64,000 bases of DNA, from positions 248,001-312,000 of the forward strand of contig BQMF02000383.1 of NCBI GenBank assembly GCA_027922465.2, read 5' to 3'. This document shows positions 23,065-34,689 of this stretch, one piece after another. A model generated the notes under the pieces. That model worked only from the letters and a program-made list of their open reading frames with translations, did no database searches and was not told where the DNA came from. A program made the position numbers and the translations under genes. Source of the DNA: Turritopsis dohrnii. Taxonomy: Eukaryota > Cnidaria > Hydrozoa > Anthoathecata > Oceaniidae. Every line of letters starts with the position of its first letter. The stretch's first letter is position 1.

Positions 23065-23439
23065 GAGTTTTCCTTCGAACTGGGTCTGTGTAACTAATAG
23101 AACGAGCGGTTACCTTCCTTTCATACTATGAAGGAGCGAAACCTTGGAACAAAAATTGTATAAAAACATGTGCCTGAAAATTTAGTCCGGAGGAGTTATA
23201 GGTTCTTGAAAATTTTGATGACGTCATAGAAAAGGACCTAAAAAAATTAATTTAATTCGCTAATTTTCGACTATTTGTGACATGTAACCCCTCAATTTTG
23301 GTCAGAATTTGATTTCTGATATTTTCCACACAAGTAAATTCACTGACACGACGGTTTCATTTCTTTTCATAAAAAAGTGTTTTCACTTGGCCATTTTGAT
23401 AATGTTGAATGCTTAAATGTGGAAATAAATATATAAGAT

Positions 23440-24560
23440 GAATTCTATGGTTCATAAAAACTTTCGTCGCTATCACTATCGCTGGTGTCGTTGTCAAAAT
23501 ACACCATATTGAAATTGAAATCTTCTTCAGTTAATTCGTCGTTGTATTCAATAGATTTGTCACTTTCACAACGGGCTCTTTTCTTTCGGGCATTCTTCTT
23601 CCTAAAAGAAAAATATTTGAATTTCATCAGTTTATGTGAAAATCTATCGCAGGTATCTGTCCTGTAGAAGTAACTAATACCTTCGATCGTACCGAATTTC
23701 TTTCACTGTCGCATACATCCATTTAAACTGAAATCAGGTCTCACCATTATGATTCACATATTGAAGCCATTCAATGATCTGAAAATCGGCACGAAGAATA
23801 TGTTGTTTGATAGATCTATCAAACAGCATATTCTTTGCGCGGATCTGGTGGAAACGATTGTCATGATTTTACTTTCATTTGCTTGTATAATCGCACTTTG
23901 GTCTCAACTAGAGATTCGCCTTCTTTTCCTGAATAACACATGTATTGTATAAATCTGCACACCTTCTCTATCATATCCTCTTTCATCATGACCATCCCAG
24001 TATCAACTTGTAAGCCAAGATCTTCTAATAATGAAAGGTTATTCTTTTGAATCACACATCAAAAATCCATCTTGCTTTACACGGAGGAACTTCTGTAACA
24101 TATTTTGCATCATCAATGATAAAATTTCTCAATTGACCTTTAAATCCACGTCACTTCCTAAAATTTCACCAAACGCCTGTTAATCATCTTTTAAAACAGT
24201 TACGACTTTGTTCGGTTGTTTCACTTTCTTCAAGCCAGTATTCAAACTATTCTTTTTGATGGGTTTGAAAAAATCCAAGTTTGCGTTGATTAAGCGTTCA
24301 TTTACAATGGCATTGAAGTTTTGAACTTCCCAAATTCTTACATCGAAGCATGTTTTGCACTATTACTGTAGCAACTTCCTTCCCGAGAATGGATCCATTT
24401 CATATTCATTTAACATCCCAACTAGGGCTTGGACATGCTTTGAGTGAGTTTCCTTTGCACCCTGAGTGGTTTCTTTATGAACAGAGCTAGTAGATAAGTT
24501 GATCTCTTGGTTCAAACGTTCTTTAATCTTGGTTTGTATGTACGAAGTGACTATCCAATT
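23440..24560 (-). pseudogene. Relic 1 of a multicopy cnidarian protein family (C-terminal half)
   Basis: On the minus strand, frames interrupted by stops and frameshifts give, in order: AKETHSKHVQALVGMLN...MDPFSGRKLL; INANLDFFKPIKKNS with VTVLKDD; LLEDLGLQVDTGM through VCRFIQYMCYSGKEGE, KQMKVKS and FPPDP; then IKQHILRADFQIIEW; and, after a plausible intron (GT near 23693, AG near 23604), an acidic tail ending at 23445. This order matches a large uncharacterised protein family with many copies in cnidarian genomes (an NPF-type block, then KNKLPLF, an FTGCDT-like region, then LPP...H..RA.YQ..IW). The family function is unknown and this copy is broken. Identification is by motif memory. Confidence 0.5.
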
Positions 24561-25009
24561 GTTGAAAATATGAAAATGTTTATTTTATCGAGCGCACATT
24601 TTCCGTTCTGTAGAAAAGCAAAATTAATACCCATGACAAACGATTCGAAACAAAACGAGATTTTTTCCCAACAAAAAGCGATTACAAAAACAAAGATTAG
24701 GTTCCAGTCCATCATATCATTGACTTGTTCATTTTGATCTAACCTGTCATATCTGAAATTAAATCAATTATGTCATGATGAATTAATAATGGCACTTTCT
24801 GTTCATTAGAGACTCTGTGCTTATGATAAGTCGCTTCGCGTTCTTTCAAAAATTCTCATCAACGATTCCATTGGATTCTACTATAACTCTTATCAAATGC
24901 ATCTTGGTATCATCTTTGTTTTGTAGAAGTGTATTGGCCTGGGATAACGAAGCAATGTCTCTCAATCTCTCAACCAAATTCGATTCCAGTGTTAAACAGG
25001 AACAATTTT

Positions 25010-25460
25010 AATGACGTCAATATATGACGCAATAACAATTTCAAAGTATATATCTCAATATTTCGAGTAAATATTTCGGGTAAAATCATGAACTGACTAC
25101 GATCAGCAAAACACTTCTACAAACGTTCGAACTTCAAAGAAAAGAGCCATACACTATAGGTAACACTTTGAAAGAAAATATAAATCTGATTGAATGCTGT
25201 TACGCATAGAAGCTCGGTGAAAAATGAAGAGTAGAATAAAAATCTGAGAAGAGTTCGAGTGATAACAATAAATGCGGCTTCTCTATCAAATGGAAGCCTC
25301 TAATTCGAAATCTCAGGGGACTGAAAATTATAAAGAGATTCGAATAGATGGAAGTTCAGCCAGCTTTCCTAAATTTTGTCACTTGTAGCAAGTGAAGACT
25401 TGTCACTACATCGTTATATCATCACACAATATTTGATAGATTGTCCAATTAAATAACATA
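25010..25460. other. No gene recognised
   Basis: AT-rich intergenic sequence between the family relic and the next Helitron. No motif or repeat was recognised. Confidence 0.4.
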
Positions 25461-27079
25461 CTAGCCGCCAAGGCGGCGTCGCTCGCCGCCCAGGTTCAGC
25501 CTGCGTTGTGTCACCTCCCAAAGAGTTCACGAAAAATGGAATTAAGGAATTGACAATAGAAAGTTTTACCATCTTGTAGAGCTCGAAATTCTGAGCAAGA
25601 AAATGTATGGGACCATATGTCTATGACGCACCGTTACAGAGATATCGTCGATCAAAGATTTTGATGACGTCACACACCCGTCGCAAAAAAAATTTGGCCT
25701 AAATTTTTTCGTCACCCCATAACCTGTATCGCGGACCCCAAAAAACGTCAGTTATCCCTATTGGTTACCGATATAATTTTCCCTAAACGTCGCATTCGAT
25801 TAGGGTCTCAATACAATGGTTTCACACTGACGTCTTGAGAAATAATTTATGTGTGATCTTACATTGCTGACTCTCTTTTGCAGTTCACATCTACCATTTT
25901 GCGTGACTTACAAACAAACAAACAAACGAACCTTACACTCCTCGACATGAGCAAAGCATTCGACAGTATACAGTGAAACACCTTGATCGAATTTCTACGA
26001 GATGCTATTAGTAACGATGAGCTGCATATCGTCAAGAAAATGCTTGAAGTGACACTTGCTGTAAGATGTGGCAATATCATCGCCGAAACGTTCAGCACAG
26101 ACACCGGAGCTCCTCAGGGTGACTGCGCTAGTGCGAACCAATTCACCTACTATCTTGCCAAATCACTTTGTGAATCAATACCAACCATCCACGACCACCA
26201 ATACTGTGAACAACACATAACTTCCAATGAAATACCAGACGAGATCACAGAACACAACTACGCGCAGTTCACCCAAGTACGACATGTCAATATAAATATG
26301 GAATATGCAGACGACATCAGCGTGATCGCAAGTGATTTCAACAACGCCCGCAACGAACGCGAAAAAACGAAAATGTTATCAGAAAAAGGTCGACACTGAA
26401 GAAGAAATCAAGAGAAGAAAGTCACTAGCAATCAATGCTGCTAATAACCTAGAACATTTCTTCAGAAACAAAAGTCTAACCACGTCGACGAAAATGAAAG
26501 TAATTGACACCTATGTAGAACCGATTTTCATGCATAATTCCGAAACTTGGTCTCTGACAAAATCCCAAGAAAATTCAATAGACGCTTTTCAACGAAAAAT
26601 CATCCGAAAGTACGTTTTCGACATCAAATGGCCAAAAACCATCAGCAATGATGAATTATATCAAAAAGCAAAAACAACAAGTTGGAAAAGTAAAATCACT
26701 CTACGCCGTCTGAAATGGCGTACAACCAGAGGAGATTCCAGCCAAAAAAGCGTTACGATACAGGCTGCAACCATACCAAAGACCACCCGGCAAACCCAAA
26801 ACAACTTGGTTGTCCAAAAACCATAAACGACTTAAAGAGAATGAACTTTTCATGGTCAGACGAGAACCTAAATGAATGGTACAGAATATGTAAAGAATAT
26901 ATAAAGACAAATTAAAACATTTTCGAATTTCAAATCTTTTGTATGTTAGGTAATGTAGATTTATTTACGAAAAGCCTATGAAAAAAAACAAAAAAACAAA
27001 AACAAAACAAAACAAAAAAAACGAACAAACAAACAAACAAACAAACAGACAGACGGAGAATCGGCTATTAATATATAGA
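25461..27079 (-). mobile_element. Helitron family A copy split by a LINE fragment
   Basis: Starts CTAGCCGCCAAGGCGGCG after an A. The family A body follows, with TGACGTCA at 25664-25671. The right end CGGAGAATCGGCTATTAATATATAGA finishes at 27079 and touches the next Helitron. Positions 25932-27018 are a LINE fragment inserted in the ACAAACAAAC run. Confidence 0.8.
25932..27026 (+). mobile_element. 5'-truncated non-LTR retrotransposon fragment
   Basis: Lies between two copies of AAACGAAC (25924-25931 and 27019-27026) and ends in an A-rich tail (about 26980-27018), consistent with target-primed insertion. The coding strand carries RT blocks LLDMSKAFDS, TGAPQGDCASANQFTYY and MEYADDISVIAS, then an in-frame shift into a C-terminal region with YVEPIFMHNSETWSLT, FQRKIIRK and WPKTISNDELY. 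A third frame resumes at about 26790-26915. A TGA follows DSIQ and at least two frameshifts are present, so it is dead. The clade is not assigned. Confidence 0.75.
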
Positions 27080-27947
27080 CTAGCCGCCAAGGCGGCGTCG
27101 CTCGCCGCCCATGTCCACCTGCTCTGTATCACTGTATCAATAAACGTCAAATTTCCTTATAAATGGCTCGTACAACTTTTGTTCAACCAGAAGCAGATTC
27201 GAAGTCACAACTTCTGGTAAAACCAATCTTTCATCAGTGTAACAATACACTCAAAACGTAGAGAGAGAAAACTTCAACTTTTTATTAGCTTTTGTTTTAA
27301 AAAAGTTACGCACTCTAACATGGGTGCCATCAAACGTAAGGGGGAAATCGTTTCTCTTCTTAAAAAGATCACACGGGAGGAGAGAAAAAAAGGCACGTGC
27401 TAAATGAATAAAGTGAATAAAAAAAAAACGTTCGATCTGAAGCGCATAACAATGAAAAAAAGAAATTAAATTATTAAAAGAAAAGAAAAAAAAATTTTGT
27501 TTCATGAATTTATTTTTTTTTGTCTACGGTTTTTAAACATTTTGATTGCTCGAAAAAAAAGTTTACCCGTCTCAGACAGTCAGGCAAACATATGTTAGGC
27601 TACACTGGGCAAGCATGCTGCCAAGTTCTGCCACTGCTGCTTTTTGTCCAAAATGTTTAATCAGTTAGTTTCTTTGTATTTAGTTGATGTATTGTTTTCA
27701 AAGCCAACGTAGTCAACGTAGTCCTTGGAATATAAAACTAACAATAATAATAAAAACAAAACGTTATTCCTATAAGTTCATCAGCCAAAAAAAGTCACGT
27801 TCGATTGGGGTTGCAATGTATTTGCTTCGAACTCACGTCGCACACAAAAAAAGAAATAATTTCGCTCACAACTCAATCTACCATTTTGCGTGACTTACAA
27901 ACAAACAAACAAACAAACAAACAGAGAATCGGCTATTAATATATAGA
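27080..27947 (-). mobile_element. Helitron family B copy 4
   Basis: 868 bp with intact termini: CTAGCCGCCAAGGCGGCGTC at left, TATTAATATATAGA at right followed by T. It lies head to tail with the family A copy before it. The interior matches copies 1-3, except that the ATTAAAATAGATTAAAAG segment is replaced near 27440. Confidence 0.85.
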
Positions 27948-28072
27948 TTCGAATCGGCCTTCTGAAGTATTCTATGTTGCTAAAACCTGGTTTACACGAT
28001 TTACTTTTTAAAAGCACTGGGTCTTTACAAGCGTGTAGATGGCAAAGATAATTCTAATTCTAAGTTCTCATA

Positions 28073-28294
28073 ATGGGAAGTGACTTATCAAAATTTCTTA
28101 AGGAATTAATCACGGTGCCAAATCAATCGTTCGAATTAAGACGTTCGAATTATAAAAAGTCGATTTCAAGTGTCTATATAGTACTTCAAGATCTGGAGGT
28201 GAAAGATGCAGAACGACTGTTTTTCATGTCCCGTACAGAGATGTACCCATTGAGCAAATTTGTTGAAAAGTCTCTAAGAAATATGCATTTCTAA
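28073..28294 (+). CDS. Small hypothetical ORF with downstream poly(A) signal
   Basis: 73 codons (MGSDLSKFLKELITVPN...), lysine- and glutamate-balanced with an amphipathic character, ending 19 bp before AATAAA at 28314-28319. It could be a terminal exon: ATTCTAATTCTAAG lies just upstream as a possible acceptor. No family is recognised. It is convergent with the large gene ending at 28510. Confidence 0.3.
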   Translation: MGSDLSKFLKELITVPNQSFELRRSNYKKSISSVYIVLQDLEVKDAERLFFMSRTEMYPLSKFVEKSLRNMHF

Positions 28295-28509
28295 AACATA
28301 TACACCCTTTTTCAATAAAATGCTCTTCGTGATTATTTGATGATTTCGCTCACTGGGTGTGGACTCAATTAATCACAAAATTTCGGAGTGTTAGGAGTTC
28401 AACTCATTCACAGGTGTATTTTAAATCCTCATAATTACCATAATTAAAGTTATCGTTGTGCACGCATATTTTACTACAATTCTGTGTGTGTTTTACACAA
28501 GAACGTCTA

Positions 28510-31500
28510 TCAACGTCTGGAGCGATGCAAGCGTAACCGCTGGTTAGCCGCCGCTGTATTCAATTTACTTGTCAAAAACATCCTCTCATTCGTGATCGAC
28601 TTGTCAATACTTTTAATCAATGCTTCTGTACCATGGCTAAAAAGATGAAATAAAGATGCAGTAATAGTGTAGCACCCATGAAAGTTACATTGTTGCTGTT
28701 TTCTAACAATTCATATTTAATATTTTATAAACATTTAGGACAGTTTGAATGTTTTATTAAACAACTTGCCTAAACTATTCGCACACAATTGCACATATAT
28801 AGCTAACTGAATCTTATATAGTCAATGTCAGCAAGTAATTGATGAAACACTTACAACTTCAGCAAGGCTGTACGACATTTTTGTAATGCTGCTATGTTTC
28901 TCTCCACTTTTTGTTGACCAGTAGATATTTCTTTAGCACCCCGTACATGAACCCTCTGGAGTGTGTTGTTCAACTCTCTTATATGTTCGTTAATCTTGAT
29001 TGTGTCTTCACGTGATCCTAATGTTTAGATATAAAAGTGATAAGTTATCATGACATCATCAGATCGGGATATAGAGTTAGTGCTACTTACTTATGTGCTT
29101 AGGTCGTTCACCACGTGAATACTGCGACCTATAAATAAATCGAAAATAAAGAACATCTTATATGTTTTGTTTGCTGTGTTCAGAATATAAAATACATTAG
29201 AACTATGGAATATAGAAGAAATACTTGTGCTACCTAGCAGGGAACACTGTTAGGCTGTCTTCCGACTCCAGAGATCCTACGGCACTGATCGCATTAATCT
29301 TGAAATGATATCTGTAGCCCCTTTCAATATCACTATCAATGTCAGATACGAAGAAACCAGTACCAACACCACGATAAATTTCTTCCCATGGGTTTCTCGA
29401 CGGTTGGTCGATAGCTTTTTGTCTTCTAATGACAACAGGTGTGTCAACCTTATCCCACTGTAAAAGCATCTTTTTTTCACCGTTTATTGATGTGTAATGA
29501 CATATAAATCCACTGACACGACGTGGCCTTCCTATGCTGTGGAAAAAATGTAAAAATAAGAGTTTTCATAATTGGCATGATTAAAAGGAAGCTGTATTTA
29601 AGTATTTTAATTAAACACACTGACTTTTTTCATTTTCTTCTTGCAAATATTTAAAAGGTGCCATCTTAACTGATTGATTTACTTTTCAGTCAGTTAGTCT
29701 TAGTGTTTTTCAGGTGAAACAGATCACATATGCTTCAAGAAATAAAACACAAAAACATTGTTACCATGAGTCAGTTGTTTGAGAAGAATTCCACGATCTA
29801 AATTGAATGGCTGGCTCGACTGTATACTTTTTGATTTTGTTATCTGCAAGATTTACAGATAATCGTGTTGTGTTTTCATCTTCACTGGTTTGAAGAAACC
29901 TTTCCCCTGGTAGCATCTCCATTGAAACTGTGAAGGTGCACAACTGAGCTGGTTTGGTTCGTTTCAATTTGGATATAATGTTGTGCGTTGTGTTGTCCTC
30001 AAATGATGGTGGCTCTTCAAAGGGCTCATTCCAGTACAATGACTCATCGAAGTCCTGATTGCAGGTAATCCATTTCAGAAACGTCCAACAACACGATGAG
30101 CTTTTCTCCTGTTCTTCTTCCTCTGTTTGAAATGATTGGACCATTCGTTCTGTGTATGCATATGGTACAATAAGAATCAGTTGATCGGTACAGCGACTCA
30201 TAGATTCAACTAAATATTGCCATTTGAAAGTATCATTTGGATTGAGTGTTACAATGACCTGTTCATATTCAAGTCCACGAGATCCATTGTGATCACTTAT
30301 CAAGAGCAATTCTCCTATCTTGCTTCTTTCAAATGATCTCTGAATGTTCAGCTCTGGATAGTAAACCATGTAACATACATTCAAAACATCCAATGCATTT
30401 GCATAAAGATCAAGCTCAAACGTATTGTGGCATATGATCAATGTCTTTTTCTCATCGCCGTCTTTAAAACACAAGGTATCTAAAGCAATTGCTAATTTCC
30501 TTACTGCTTCCATGGTTATCTCGTCTTCACAACTATTCAGAAATATCATTTTAGGTGGCTTTCCTTTTATATAGTGCTGGACAGTGTTGCATTGGTTATA
30601 AGAAAAATAAGTTTGAATTTTATGTTTCGATTGATTGTATCACCTGTTACATACTACTGCTTTTGCGTCAATATCGTTGGGATTTGGATGATGTATGTCA
30701 TAATCTTCTGACGGCAAATCATCATCTGACATATTATCTAGTGCTAGAACAGGTAAAGCCATAAGTGATATACTCACATTACCAGATTCTGTACCCTCTG
30801 AAAGATGATCCTCTAGATCATTTTCTTTTGTTGGTAACAACGCAGCTAACTCGTCGGCATCATCTTGCAGTCCTGCAGCATAGTACTGCGACACACTCAC
30901 GTCGTCCACGTCATTATTGCCGTCGTCCTCGTCATCGTCCTTGTCATCATCTTGCGGCCTCACATCAGGTAAGGAATGATGCAAAATGCTAACAGCATCA
31001 TCTTCTTGTAATGTTTGATCAGCAGTTTCTGGTTGAAATATGACATTAGAGCAACCTTCTACCATGGAAACAACGGATTGTATGAGGTCAAAGACTTTTT
31101 GGGGATTTCTCATACATTTTTCAAGATGTAACACTTTCATTCCACATTGTTTGTAGAAGTGATAAGATTGATAGTCAGTCTTTTTCATTCCAGATATGTA
31201 CATTCTTCTTTTCTCCATCGATCGCATCAGGAACATTACATGAGATTGTTTCAGCTGTGCACCATAACTTGCAAATATTTCGCGAAGGGAATCCGCTTGG
31301 GTTTTATCCAATGATTCTCCATCAACTTCGTCAACGATCAAATGGAATCTCCTTTCTTGATACTTTCCCATACCATACTTGATAGTCAAAGCTTTTAAAA
31401 TGTTAGCAAGTGTGCATACAAACGATTTAGAATCTGGCAGATATGGCATCAATTTTCTTGAAACCTCTTCCCCGTTTCCGTAATAGATATTCACAGGTAC

Positions 31501-33706
31501 ATTGTGATCAATTGCATCACGAACACCTCGACAAAAGACATACATATCTTCTGTGAACAAACTATGACTGTCAAGCAGAACGTAATAGATATCAGTCGGC
31601 ATGCTAGCATATTTCGCCAGATGTTGAAGAAGATACCTTGCAATCATCGACTTCCCACTGCCATACCCTCCTATCACCACCTTCCAAAAATTTTCACTAA
31701 AAATTGCCTTTACCTGTTCTGACGTCAACCAGATTGAGCACAGCTTTTCTGATGGACTTGCAAATAGTATTGTGCTGGTGATATTCCTGATGGCAAGAAA
31801 TCCAAAAATCAAACTGATGAAGATGGTCATGGCAGTCTTACATCTATCTTCCTCTTCTTTTAGTTCTTCCATTTTGACTTTCTTTAGAAGATCTCTCAAC
31901 TTACTTCTAATTACTTCTGGTCTAAGATCTTCTCTGTTTAAAATCAGCTCATTTTTGCATTGTTCTTCGATGTTGCGGGCAGCAACGACGTTCAGAATGG
32001 AACATTTGGTTCCCAGAACTTGCTCTCCGAACATGTACAGTAATAAGCGTAGGTCTCTATCTCCAGTTTTAAGATCATCGAGCGCTTCATTCTCATTGGT
32101 TGCCTCGGTGTAACGAACGTTTACTATGCTTCGTTCGTGTAAATCACAGACCAACATCCTACTTTCTGGATTGCCAATAGATTCAGGATCTATGTTAAGA
32201 TAGTCACACACTTCTGACGTATCAATACCGAAAAGCTTTATGTGTTCTATTACGTCATAATGAGTGATGATAGCGCTATCATCCGTCTCAAAAAGTGACG
32301 TAATTTTTGCGATCTCGTTCTCAAGCATATATTCCGGTGGAAATCTAAAATTCTCTTTCAAGACGTCATCCTCAACCATAAAAAAGTCAGATAAAAATTT
32401 TTTCGAACGCCTGACATAGTGTTCAAAAGAGATTTTAGTAGGTGCTGTGTTTCCACTTGCGAGAAGCTCGATAAATTCTGGTCTTTCCAATGTGAAATGG
32501 GGAAGGTTTTTGTAGCATTTGTCATCTATGGTGTATGTTAGTACTTGAGGAGAGTCTTTGGTCACTGTGATGTTCCATTCTTCATCGTCTGCAATATAAA
32601 ATACAGTTGAACGTAAATTGCAAACAGCACGATTCTTAAATGAATCTTCAAAGAGAAGGAAAAAATAAAAATCCAAAAAGACGTTATGATTCACCATAGA
32701 ATTACTTTATGACAACCTACAGAACTCGATAGGTTTGGTACCTGTTTTTTCATATTCTTCGATGTCTTCTTCTATTCCAAGCTCTATATGTAACAAGAAA
32801 AATTTCTAGTTGATTTTAGGACCTCCTCCAAGTTATGAAATTCTCAGTTTCCATAAAAGTTTGCGAAACAAAATTGAATTTACGAGACAATTTTCAAACT
32901 TTACCAAAAAATTAGGCATTCCCACTAAATAAGAAATACATAAAAGCATACTATCTCTGTTTATTTCGTTCACCAGTCTCTTCATTCCAAGAAAAACCAG
33001 TATTGACTTCAAACGCTTCCAGCTGAGTTCTTCTTTTGGTGTAATTTCAGTCCATCTGGATAACATTTCAGAGATAGGTGGCTGATCAGTCGAGTTCGAA
33101 CACAAATGTACGTCTTGGAATGGCAATAAGAAGTGACCAATGAGCCTCGTTTCTACGGTGACCGATGATGCAATCTTTTCGTAGATATTTTCTCTCATAT
33201 TTTCATTATGTAAAGGCTCCTCCTTGTCATTTTGGAAACTGCAGCCTGTCAGAAACAATTATTTGTGGTGGTAATAAAAACTTTTCGATCAAGATTCTCA
33301 GTTTAGCCTGCTTTTTATTAATATCTTATAGTCACTCCACCTGGGAATTGATAAATCGGTAGCTCTAACGTTTCTAACTTATAATCTATAGCTCTTCCTG
33401 CTAGATTAAGAAAACACATACCAACAATACTTGTGATTGCAATATCTATCTCTTCCTGTGAGATCTGTTTCTTTCCACTGTGCTTCAGTTGCTTATTCAA
33501 AACCTCTAGTTGATCATCATTTTCGTAATTATGAAACCAAAATGATATGCCTTCTAGCACAGGATAGTCGAACTTGGTCGATCTGGAAAATATTTCCTTG
33601 ATTCGATCGGGATTTCCTGGTAAACTGCTGACAAACCTTTCTCCTCTCCATATGTCTTTGATGAATCTTTTGTGAATACAGAATGCGATAATTTTATCGT
33701 TGATTT
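28510..33706 (-). CDS. Death-like domain + SF1-helicase-like NTPase + FN3 protein, nine exons, 5' end not found
   Basis: Exons 33706-33341, 33245-32952, 32783-32742, 32588-30655, 30558-29765, 29536-29234, 29128-29091, 29017-28855 and 28636-28510 join in phase (about 1353 codons) with GT/AG borders. Exon 1 as seen starts INDKIIAFCIHKRF and needs an upstream exon. Exons 2-3 hold a death-fold-like segment (ISEMLSRWTEITP...SWKRLKSILVFLG...LVNEI). Exon 4 has a hydrophobic stretch TAMTIFISLIFGFLAI that could span a membrane, Walker A GGYGSGKS, Walker B LIVDEVDGE, and a Asp-rich linker. Exon 5 has UvrD-like motifs GSRGLEYEQVIVT and SMSRCTDQLILIV. Exon 6 is an FN3 domain (MLLQWDKVD...YRYHFKINAIS). 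Exons 7-9 are helical. Function is unknown; a regulatory or immune ATPase is my inference. The first acceptor is weak. Confidence 0.75.
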
Positions 33707-33759
33707 CTTAAAATTCAAAATTCAATAAATTTAGTTAAATCTTTGCGCGACATTTTCAT

Positions 33760-33917
33760 TAATTTTTCATCAACCACTTCTTCATTTGTTTCAAAAATGA
33801 ACTTTTTAAAAGGTTTTGAAAAGGATTTTCTGTTCATACAAAAACATTTTTGTAATTGTTTTTATTTATTGAAAAATCAGCTTAAAAATTAGCATTTCCA
33901 ACATTTTGAAGCACACT
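33760..33917. repeat. Solo MITE arm related to the element at 20853-21476
   Basis: CATTTCCAACATTTTGAAGCACACTGT at 33892-33918 and the preceding AACCACTTCTTCATTTGTTTC block resemble the right arm of the 624-bp MITE (CCAACATTACGAAACACACTG). No left arm is present, so this is a truncated or recombined copy. Confidence 0.5.
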
Positions 33918-34689
33918 GTCTGTTAATTTCTGTTCGTCAAACTCTTAATGGCAATCGAGTGTTTCAATGGAAATTTTGCGGTTGCACATGATGACAAATT
34001 ACACGTAATGCAGTCTGAAATGTAAATCCACTCGTTTGTTCTGTTCGAAATAAGTGTTATACATTTTCGGATACATTTTCTGATTTACTAAGAAGTACAA
34101 TAAGCATGGTTTCTAATTTTTTATTAAGCATGTGTACATTTTACAGGCCAGAATATAACAGACCCTAAAAACAGCAAATTCGTTGTAACTCAATAACCGT
34201 TAAAGATATTTCATATATTCTCATATTGCCTTCATAATGCAAAAAAACCTTAACTAAAGTTTCAAGATTTTGTGACGTCATGATCATATTTCACAGACCC
34301 GGACGTACTTTTCGATTTTGGTCTGTAAAATTTGATTGGATGAACAAAATTTCATCAAACTTTGCAGAATTGTTGGATATGTTAATATTAATCACCTGTT
34401 CCAACCTCGTCCCCAGGGCTTCTTGGTTGCACCTGTTCAAGTTTCCTTAGAATAAAGTAAGCAGATCAAAAGTTATCGCCTGGTCTGTAAATTATTGTTG
34501 TGAAATATTTCAAGTCTTTAGCGTAGATATTCACATATGAATGTCTTTAAATTAAAACACTAGCACTGTATTATCATCATCATTAAAGCCCAGAAGCGTT
34601 TCTTTATATTAAAATAGAATCCCCACTAAACATTGGACTTAGTCTGTACGTGTAACAATTGTCTCCTGTAGTGAAAACCTTGTTAACTT

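Larger units (their letters stand above)
22582..23123. repeat. Large palindrome carrying two divergent tRNA-like units
   Basis: The left arm 22582-22747 and right arm 22959-23123 are nearly perfect inverted copies of about 165 bp. Between them, 22872-22961 is in turn inverted against 23058-23147, so part of the unit occurs three times. Each long arm contains a 73-nt tRNA-like sequence. The structure could be two SINE copies inserted head to head or the product of a foldback event. Confidence 0.85.

Noticed and set aside
30640..32697. Single 685-codon exon starting at the MVNHNV methionine
   Set aside because: A TTGCAG acceptor at 32590 joined to the small exon at 32783-32742 restores phase; the upstream 36 residues are intronic.
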